Position numbers and translations under genes: made by a program
In this document: one piece after another, positions 1-4,639 of the stretch
How positions within the stretch are numbered: position 1 is the first letter of the stretch
How the letters are laid out: the number at the start of each line of letters is the position of its first letter
Assembly: GCA_003645915.1 (NCBI GenBank)
Contig: QNDG01000040.1
Location: 1-8,091, forward strand
Source: Candidatus Zhuqueibacterota bacterium
GTDB taxonomy: Bacteria; Zhuqueibacterota; QNDG01
Reading direction: 5' to 3'
Length of the DNA stretch: 8,091 nt
The notes under the pieces: generated by a model
Told to the model about the DNA's origin: nothing
The model's input: the letters and a program-made list of their open reading frames with translations, nothing else
The model's database searches: none

Positions 1-640
1 ATTTTTCCAATTCTTTTATTTTTAAATCTTTTAATGTTACTATATAATTATATTTTTTATTGGTTTCTATAAATCTAATTAATATTTCAGAGGTTAGAAT
101 TACAGATAACATGACTATGTTTCGGGCTAAGGGATACTCACATATATCAAGTCCGTTAGGATCCTTTGGAACAATATAATTTTCATTCCAAATTACTTCA
201 GCGTAATCCTGATATAAACCAGCGTGTAAACAATTTATATTTTCATTTTTACAATAATTATAGATTAATCCTCGACTATAAGAATTATCAAAAGAATCTA
301 TAATGATATGACCTTTTTTTATGTGTCTTCTGATATTTTCTTCAATAATTTTTGTAGAAATTGCATTTAATGAAGAGCCGTTTATAGCATAGACCCTGTT
401 TTTCATTCTCTGAGTTTTAAAAGCACCAGCTTCTCTTTTTTCCCATATCTGTGTTCCTATATTATGAGATTCTATTCGATCCATATCAATAACAGTAATA
501 TTTTTAAATCCTTGCCTGGATAAATTATCTATAAGATTTGAACCAATAGCACCACAGCCACAAACCGTAAGTGGTGTTGTAGCTAATTTTTTCATTAATT
601 TTTCTGTTCTGTATTCTTGCTCGTGGGTAAATAAATTCAT
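1..640 (-). CDS. ThiF/E1-like ubiquitin-activating-type enzyme (partial, 3' end outside window)
   Basis: This is a ThiF/MoeB/E1-superfamily enzyme. Such proteins adenylate the C-terminus of a ubiquitin-like or sulfur-carrier protein. 213 codons are visible and the frame is open through the left edge, so the C-terminus is missing. The Rossmann nucleotide loop VCGCGAIGSN lies at residues 26-35 (G28, G30, G33). The acidic pair of VIDMD (D52, D54) is followed by N60, Q64, K75 and R78, matching the usual ATP-site spacing. IIDSFDN (112-119) supplies the later Asp pair. C167 in DICEYP is a candidate thioester cysteine, but this is a guess. The ATG shares one base with the stop of the upstream JAMM gene (TAATG) and has AAGGATC upstream, so the two are probably translationally coupled. 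Its position beside a JAMM protease and a ubiquitin-like candidate favours protein modification over thiamin or molybdopterin synthesis. The family call is firm; the substrate is inferred. Confidence 0.9.
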   Translation of the reverse strand, partial: MNLFTHEQEYRTEKLMKKLATTPLTVCGCGAIGSNLIDNLSRQGFKNITVIDMDRIESHNIGTQIWEKREAGAFKTQRMKNRVYAINGSSLNAISTKIIEENIRRHIKKGHIIIDSFDNSYSRGLIYNYCKNENINCLHAGLYQDYAEVIWNENYIVPKDPNGLDICEYPLARNIVMLSVILTSEILIRFIETNKKYNYIVTLKDLKIKELEK

Positions 641-1017
641 TACCAGATCCTTATCCTTATTAAATTACCTGTTTTTTTAAATAAGACGGGTCTATAAGAT
701 ATTTTCTGATTGCTTTTTCTTTCATATAAATACATACTTTGTTCTTTATTATCACGAATGCCGCATATAAGGGGCTTTTCTAAAGCTTTAACCCATCCGG
801 CCATGGTATTATCATCTATAGATGATGGCGTTAGACCCGATAGATGGGTATGATTGAAACCAATTATTCGTGATCTGTATTTTAAAATTTTTTTCCAGTT
901 AAAATCTACTGAGGCTAAGTTGCCCGTAGATTCATGGATTTGATAACCATATAAAATATTATTTTTTTTAAATCCATAAATTATCCAACAATTTTCTTTA
1001 AATTCTTTTATAGTCAT
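640..1017 (-). CDS. JAMM/MPN-domain metallopeptidase (JAB family), predicted deconjugating protease
   Basis: A 125-residue single-domain JAB/MPN protein. The zinc motif is FNHTHLSGLTPSSIDD. H56 and H58 are followed seven residues later by S66 and then D69, the canonical HxH-x7-SxxD spacing. E29, in QIHES, is a plausible catalytic glutamate about 27 residues upstream. The usual Pro after the second His is Leu here. In this family the enzyme trims ubiquitin-like precursors or removes them from targets, which fits the E1 gene directly downstream and the ubiquitin-like candidate at the head of the cluster. The length is typical of a minimal prokaryotic JAB domain. There is no signal peptide, so it should be cytoplasmic. 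The start ATG has only a distant AAGGGA, about 14 bases upstream, so initiation may be weak. A 62-base gap with a hairpin separates it from the 281-aa gene. Confidence 0.85.
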   Translation of the reverse strand: MTIKEFKENCWIIYGFKKNNILYGYQIHESTGNLASVDFNWKKILKYRSRIIGFNHTHLSGLTPSSIDDNTMAGWVKALEKPLICGIRDNKEQSMYLYERKSNQKISYRPVLFKKTGNLIRIRIW

Positions 1018-1046
1018 TTGTACAATTCATTCCCTTGGAGTTTAAA

Positions 1047-1078
1047 ATCACGCCTCTTGTGGGCGTGATAGTTTTTTT
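1047..1078. terminator. Intergenic hairpin, terminator or attenuator
   Basis: ATCACGCC (1047-1054) pairs perfectly with GGCGTGAT (1062-1069) around a 7-base loop, one of the few GC-rich spots nearby. On the plus strand a run of seven T follows (1072-1078), the form of an intrinsic terminator. On the minus strand, the direction of the operon, only a short TTTT tail follows, overlapping the stem end. It may therefore act as a partial terminator or RNA-stability element between the 281-aa gene and the JAMM-E1 pair. No plus-strand gene ends here. Confidence 0.55.
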
Positions 1079-1079
1079 A

Positions 1080-1925
1080 TCATATTGTTCTGTATATAAC
1101 ATTTTGATTTTTTCCTTCTCTGATAACGGATACTATACTCTTCAAGTCATAATTGGAATCGTAACCGTTTAAACATATTCCTGCAGTTATCACTTTGTGT
1201 GTAGGATCCTTAGAAACATAAGAAGTAAATTTTTCTCCATTAATTTCATATGAAACTTCTATATGATCAGATTTTTCTCTGCTCTGTAAAAATTTTCCTC
1301 CCCCATGTTCAATATCTTTTTGTATTTTTGTTTTATTTAGCTCTTCTTTTAGTTTTTTATCTATTTCGAATTTGATTTTATAAGCAATTTTTTCTTCAAT
1401 AGATAAGCCAGAGAAACGAATATATTTTGGATTATGAAATTTTTTTATTGCCCTGTTGAGATATTCTGATTTTTCCAGATCAGCTTGTATATCTATTTCT
1501 TGATACCATAAATTTAATCCGTCATATCTGCATATACATTTAGAAAAATCTGTAGCCATGTCATCTGATAGATATATTGGTAATAGTTTCGTCATTTTAA
1601 GCCCGAAATTATTGTTTTTTATTGGCACCCCAAAATAAATAGGCCCTTTTTTATAGACTAAAATAATTCTTATTTTTGGTAATCGTTTTAGATATTTTTC
1701 TATTTCATCGATATTAGCAGAAGATATTAATTGCGCTTCTTTTTCATTAAGAGGTTTGAACTTGTACCATCCCGGGTCTGTTTTTGGAATTTTTAAGAGA
1801 TGAATTAAACCTTCAATATGAGTTACGATTTCAGTATTATAGAAGACAGGAGAAATAATTTCCTTTTCAGTAATTAAATTCTCCTTATCTCCTAAACGAT
1901 TAATTATGCTTAAGATATTCATCAT
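1080..1925 (-). CDS. Conserved-looking protein of unknown function in Ubl/Ro60-like operon
   Basis: 281 residues with no domain I can name with confidence. Two parts are visible. The N-terminal part (about 1-175) has alternating hydrophobic strands such as IRIILVYKKGPIYFGVPI (85-102), followed by KCICRYDGLNLWY (129-141) and GLSIEEKIAY (173-182), which look like conserved motifs. A charged, lysine-rich helix (about 183-205) links to a C-terminal part (about 219-270) with HIEVSYEINGEKFTSYV and then ITAGICLNGYD and DLKSIVSVIREG. No signal peptide or membrane segment is seen. The start is the first of two adjacent ATGs and overlaps the TROVE-vWA stop as ATGA, so the genes are coupled. The operon shows no other candidate for an E2-like or adaptor role, and C130/C132 or C251 could be tested for that. 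I do not assign a function. Confidence 0.85.
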   Translation of the reverse strand: MMNILSIINRLGDKENLITEKEIISPVFYNTEIVTHIEGLIHLLKIPKTDPGWYKFKPLNEKEAQLISSANIDEIEKYLKRLPKIRIILVYKKGPIYFGVPIKNNNFGLKMTKLLPIYLSDDMATDFSKCICRYDGLNLWYQEIDIQADLEKSEYLNRAIKKFHNPKYIRFSGLSIEEKIAYKIKFEIDKKLKEELNKTKIQKDIEHGGGKFLQSREKSDHIEVSYEINGEKFTSYVSKDPTHKVITAGICLNGYDSNYDLKSIVSVIREGKNQNVIYRTI

Positions 1926-3499
1926 GCTTTTTGAGGAGCTGGTCTCTTTATTATTGAATCAAAATCGGCTCTTACAGGAAGAGCGGTATCCATTATTTCA
2001 TAAAGTAAGTCTAATTTAGACTTTTTTGAAAGTAATTGGATAAGTCCCGGGAGAGCATAATAATCTTCTCCAGTTGGTTGATAATAATCAAAAGGAATTT
2101 TATTTCTTTTTAGAAAGGTGCTGAAAGTCCGGCTTGAATAATAGTTTTCTATATGAATAATTACAATATTAGGAATTATGTTGAACTTTTTAACATATTT
2201 TGGAAATACGTCATGAAAATAAGGGTGATTATTTTCTTCTTCATCAGTAATTACAATTATTTGTTCGACATAGACATTCCTTCTAATTAAGGAATCTAAT
2301 GCTACTCCTATTGAAGTGCCCCCATAGGATCTGATAGGAGCAAAAGCTTTTTCCCAAGCAGACATGGAAGTTCCATTAGCCTGAACTCTATGGGCCATAG
2401 TATCAAAAGCAATTACATCAAGAGTAGATTCAGTAGCTCCTGAGATTAATGCCGAAACATTTTTTCCAATTTCGATTGCTCTTTCCATGGATCCCGACTT
2501 ATCCACTAGCACAGCTGTAGGAATTTTTATTGTTCCCTTGCTCTTAATTTGAGTGTCGACTATTTCGTCTAACTTTTTTGTTGTTTCTTCATCCAAACGA
2601 CCTGTTTTTTTAGCTTGTTTTGATTTAAGAGCAGAAATTTTTTTAGACTTTTTGGCCATTTCAAGTTTTTGATTAATGAGCTCTTTCGTATCCGGATTAT
2701 CCATAGCTCCTTTTTCTTTTAATGATGCTATGTTATTAATTAATTCCTGAGAAGTCATAGAATTAATTAAAGCAACTAAAATAGACGGCGTCATTTTTTC
2801 AATCAGACCGACAGCTACCGTATAAGGTATTTTATTTTCGACAATAAGTCTTGCTACTTTCGCCGGGTTCTTTGTTTCAGTTATTTCTTTAAAAAGATTT
2901 AATTTACTACCCTCAGGATATTTTCTTTTAAAGAGAATATCATTTGTTCGAGTTGAATGAGGAATCTTTAAAGAGGCGTATAATCCTTTTAAATCATTGG
3001 CATTTTTTAAAGCTATTGAATCAAAAAGATCCGGATCCTTTTCAATATAATTCAGATAAGCTTTCACATCTTTTTTGAAAGCAGTGGGAAGATTTTTGAA
3101 AAGACCAACATTTTTTTCTTTAATAGTTATTTCATCGACTCTCTTTTTATTACGAGTAATTTTTTTCCCCGTTTTTTTTCTTAATTTGATTTTTTTGCCT
3201 TTAATAAATCCAACTATTCTTCTTTTTAAAAATACGGGTAATTTTCTGAAAAGAGCTAATCCTACTTCTCTGTTTTCCAGATATTCATCAGTAATAAGAA
3301 TTCCTGTGAAAATTTCTTTATGATCTCTTATGTCTCCGTTTTTGAAATACCAGGCTGCAAGGTGAGCATAAAATAACGGATCAGCTTTTGACATCTCAAG
3401 ATGTATGTCTTTTAGTTTTTCTGTGTCTCTGTGAGGACAACTTAAAAAACTGTTTAACATATTGACCCGAAGGTCCCTTTCTTGTGTTTGTTCAGACAT
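1922..3499 (-). CDS. Ro60/TROVE-like RNA-binding protein with C-terminal vWA domain
   Basis: 525 residues with the domain order of Ro60/Rsr. An all-helical repeat region comes first (about 10-300). It includes PHRDTEKLKDIHLEM, DPLFYAHLAAWYF, NPAKVARLIVENKIPYTVAV and MTPSILVALINSMTSQEL, the last resembling the TROVE segment just before the vWA domain. The vWA domain (about 327-500) carries a complete metal-ion site: DKSGSM (D333, S335, S337), T395 in YGGTS and D419 in VITDEEE. Ro60 proteins are rings that bind Y RNAs and misfolded RNAs. Residues 91-120 are extremely basic, a likely RNA contact or disordered insert. AAGGA lies upstream of the ATG. The 3' end overlaps the 281-aa gene by four bases. 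The vWA call is certain. The TROVE call rests on pattern resemblance and order, and is supported by the Y-RNA-like gene on the other side of the operon head. Confidence 0.85.
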   Translation of the reverse strand: MSEQTQERDLRVNMLNSFLSCPHRDTEKLKDIHLEMSKADPLFYAHLAAWYFKNGDIRDHKEIFTGILITDEYLENREVGLALFRKLPVFLKRRIVGFIKGKKIKLRKKTGKKITRNKKRVDEITIKEKNVGLFKNLPTAFKKDVKAYLNYIEKDPDLFDSIALKNANDLKGLYASLKIPHSTRTNDILFKRKYPEGSKLNLFKEITETKNPAKVARLIVENKIPYTVAVGLIEKMTPSILVALINSMTSQELINNIASLKEKGAMDNPDTKELINQKLEMAKKSKKISALKSKQAKKTGRLDEETTKKLDEIVDTQIKSKGTIKIPTAVLVDKSGSMERAIEIGKNVSALISGATESTLDVIAFDTMAHRVQANGTSMSAWEKAFAPIRSYGGTSIGVALDSLIRRNVYVEQIIVITDEEENNHPYFHDVFPKYVKKFNIIPNIVIIHIENYYSSRTFSTFLKRNKIPFDYYQPTGEDYYALPGLIQLLSKKSKLDLLYEIMDTALPVRADFDSIIKRPAPQKA

Positions 3500-3516
3500 T
3501 GTTTTATTCCTTTAAT

Positions 3517-3777
3517 TTAAGATTTTCCGAAAGACGCATTCGGGCGGACTGTGATATTTCCATTTTTGTGAAAATCCACGGTTAATTCATTAAATTCATC
3601 CAAAGACACATCGAAATGATTAGCAAGGGCCCTTTTAATTTGATCTGCTGTAAGATTTTCTGATCTGGGTTCTTCATTATTATAAATTCCAAGTTCTGAA
3701 CGATCCTGTTCTGTTATTAAATCCTCCAAACTCAGATCATGACTTGTTCCGTTATAAATAATGTGAATATTACTCAT
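3517..3777 (-). CDS. Small ubiquitin-like (beta-grasp) protein candidate
   Basis: 86 residues, first gene of the cluster, with a strong AGGAG seven bases before the ATG. The layout fits a beta-grasp modifier: strand IHIIYNG (4-10), a variable acidic stretch, helix LTADQIKRALANHF (42-55), then strands ELTVDFH (64-70) and NITVRPN (74-80), ending in ASFGKS. The YNG start, the helix opening and the strand-to-FG-K ending resemble, from memory, the Prok_Ub family (PRTRC system protein C), whose members sit beside E1, E2-like and JAB genes. There is no GG terminus. The Phe-Gly followed by Lys-Ser could be the mature end after JAMM trimming, or conjugation may work differently. Seventeen bases separate it from the TROVE-vWA gene. 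The gene is certain; the ubiquitin-like assignment is inferred from pattern and context. Confidence 0.8.
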   Translation of the reverse strand: MSNIHIIYNGTSHDLSLEDLITEQDRSELGIYNNEEPRSENLTADQIKRALANHFDVSLDEFNELTVDFHKNGNITVRPNASFGKS

Positions 3778-3807
3778 AATTAACTCCTTTGTATAAGTAT
3801 TTGTATT

Positions 3808-3836
3808 ATTATATATATATTTCAGCTTATTTTAAA
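3808..3836 (-). promoter_or_regulatory. Possible promoter of the Ubl/Ro60-like operon
   Basis: On the minus strand a TATAAT hexamer (plus coordinates 3808-3813) lies about 30 bases before the first ATG. The -35 position holds only TTTAAA at 17-base spacing, so the match is partial and the area is very AT-rich. It would be divergent from the strong plus-strand promoter about 65 bases away, leaving room for shared regulation. Confidence 0.35.
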
Positions 3837-3878
3837 GTTAAAAATATAATAAATTTTTATTTTTAGTTGTATATTTTA

Positions 3879-3907
3879 TTGACAAATTTATTTTTTTGTA
3901 TTATATT
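3879..3907 (+). promoter_or_regulatory. Near-consensus sigma70 promoter of the Y-like RNA
   Basis: TTGACA (3879-3884), a 17-base spacer, then TATATT (3902-3907). The -35 and spacing are ideal and the -10 has one or two mismatches. The predicted start, seven bases on, is A3914. That is exactly the first base of the long terminal stem of the downstream RNA, so promoter and RNA structure support each other. Confidence 0.8.
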
Positions 3908-3913
3908 ATTATC

Positions 3914-4049
3914 AGTCTTGCATTCCAACATTGAATGCTTACATAGAAAATAGCTCGGTTGGTAGAGAGCGATTGATATCTAATCAATAGGTCCCTAGTT
4001 CGAATCTAGGTTTTCTAGCTAAATTAGCATTCCAGACTTGTGCAAGACT
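3914..4049 (+). ncRNA. Y RNA-like (YrlA-type) noncoding RNA
   Basis: The proposed 136-base RNA starts at the base predicted by the promoter. Its ends pair perfectly: AGTCTTGCA (3914-3922) with TGCAAGACT (4041-4049). A second stem, GAATGCT (3933-3939) with AGCATTC (4026-4032), lies inside. Between them is an asymmetric internal loop, TTCCAACATT opposite CAGACTTG, which can also form CAA/TTG with a 5' bulge. Beyond the second stem sits a full tRNA-like cloverleaf (3944-4017). Bacterial Y RNAs of the YrlA class combine a terminal Ro-binding stem with a tRNA-mimicking module, and the divergent neighbour encodes a Ro60-like protein. ACTTG in the 3' strand loosely recalls the ACUUGAC element of animal Y RNAs, but I put no weight on it. 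No strong terminator follows, so the primary transcript may be longer. Confidence 0.75.
3944..4017 (+). other. tRNA-like module (Arg-UCU-like) embedded in the Y-like RNA
   Basis: All four arms are present. Acceptor TAGAAAA/TTTTCTA is a perfect 7 bp. The D stem is GCTC/GAGC with loop GGTTGGTAGA. The anticodon stem ATTGA/TCAAT encloses loop TATCTAA, and the variable loop is AGGTC. The T arm is CCTAG-TTCGAAT-CTAGG. A tRNA finder may call tRNA-Arg(UCU). It is probably not a translation tRNA: position 33 is A rather than the near-invariant U, the acceptor begins with U-A, no CCA follows (GCTA instead), and both flanks pair with each other to extend the acceptor end into a longer stem. Confidence 0.8.
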
Positions 4050-4079
4050 AATTTTAGATAATTAATTCTTTGAAATAAA

Positions 4080-4218
4080 GTGGGTATTCTAATTTTAGGT
4101 GCCTACATATTGTGGATCTTCAATTCCGGTTCTTTAATAAGTTCATTAAAATATAGTGAGCTTTTTATGGGCTGGAAAATATTTCAGCGCTTATGATTTG
4201 TGCCCGCTATATATTAAT
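4080..4218 (+). other. Structured region downstream of the Y-like RNA (two hairpin elements)
   Basis: No protein gene is seen. Element one is GTGGGTA (4080-4086) paired with TGCCTAC (4100-4106), 7 bp with two G-U pairs. Element two is ATTAAAATATAG (4145-4156) paired with CTATATATTAAT (4207-4218), 11 of 12 pairs, prolonged inward by T-G and G-C pairs. Within it lies the hairpin GCTG-g-AAA/TTTCAGC (4171-4187). The density of stems suggests a folded RNA rather than spacer, although AT-rich DNA gives chance helices easily. Confidence 0.4.
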
Positions 4219-4270
4219 GTTCTTTGAATTTAAATTGGTACACTTTCTAATGAATAGGGTTTACATTTTT

Positions 4271-4353
4271 TGAAGTTCAAATTCTCATCTTCCCTGCCTG
4301 ATTTCTTAAAAATTAAGGGATTAGATGGGGAGGTGGCCGGATGGTAAAAGGTC
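4271..4353 (+). ncRNA. Candidate circularly permuted tRNA-like RNA
   Basis: The two halves of a tRNA appear in reversed order. First comes a T arm, TGAAG-TTCAAAT-TCTCA (4271-4287, one mismatch and one wobble), followed at once by TCTTCCC (4288-4294). About 32 bases later comes GGGGAGG (4327-4333). It pairs with TCTTCCC over all 7 positions (two wobbles) and leads directly into a D arm, GGCC-GGATGGTAAAA-GGTC (4335-4353). The connector 4295-4326 contains an 8-bp hairpin, TTTCTTAA-AAA-TTAAGGGA (4302-4320). That hairpin would stack on the acceptor end where the Y stem of the upstream RNA also sits. No clean anticodon arm is found; CC-G-TTTAT (4356-4362) can partly pair with ATGAA-TA-GG near 4250. 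Each match is modest, but their order and exact adjacency are suggestive. Confidence 0.4.
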
Positions 4354-4639
4354 GCCGTTTATGGAGCAGTAAAAATTTGTTTTACTAATTTGAGTGTACT
4401 GTTTTAAGTTTAAGTTTAGAATGGATGCGGGAATTTATCAAAATAAAAAATTTTTATTAAAATGAACATTTTTAATAATCAATTAATGGAAGAAAAATTT
4501 GATAAAGAAACTAAGAGATCGAGTAATAACAGGAATAAAGCTAAATTAAAAGTACAAAAAATATAGATTTGAGTAAGTTTTTCAGAACGAATGTTGTTGA
4601 AGGGAATTGAAATTTTTTTTCAGTTCCTTTTTTATTTTT
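4354..4639 (+). other. AT-rich spacer with one clean hairpin, no convincing gene
   Basis: A perfect 7-bp hairpin, AGTAAAA-ATTTG-TTTTACT, lies at 4368-4386 without a following T-run. A 34-codon lysine-rich frame (ATG 4462 to TAG 4566) has no ribosome site and no recognisable pattern, so I do not call it a gene. AAGGGA at 4600-4605 sits two bases before a TTG in frame with the downstream glycosyltransferase. I found no good promoter for that gene. Confidence 0.5.

Noticed and set aside
1..1017. Thiamin or molybdopterin biosynthesis role for the ThiF and JAMM genes
   Set aside because: No ThiS, MoaD, ThiG or MoaE-like partner is present, and the operon partners are a beta-grasp candidate and a Ro60-like protein.
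3075..3323. Plus-strand frame of 82 codons with a hydrophobic start
   Set aside because: It lies wholly inside and antisense to the Ro60-like gene. Its Phe/Leu-rich translation simply mirrors the Lys-rich segment on the other strand.
3785..3930. CRISPR array or phage attachment site in the AT-rich intergenic DNA
   Set aside because: There are no regularly spaced direct repeats. The repeated TA runs are low-complexity, and no integrase is nearby.
4271..4390. Permuted tmRNA (ssrA) as an explanation for the second tRNA-like element
   Set aside because: The 5' half has a paired tRNA-type D arm and lacks the tmRNA D-loop signature. No tag reading frame ending in an ALAA-type sequence follows.
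4462..4566. 34-codon lysine-rich small ORF before the glycosyltransferase
   Set aside because: There is no Shine-Dalgarno site, the composition is biased and typical of AT-rich spacer, and no motif is seen.
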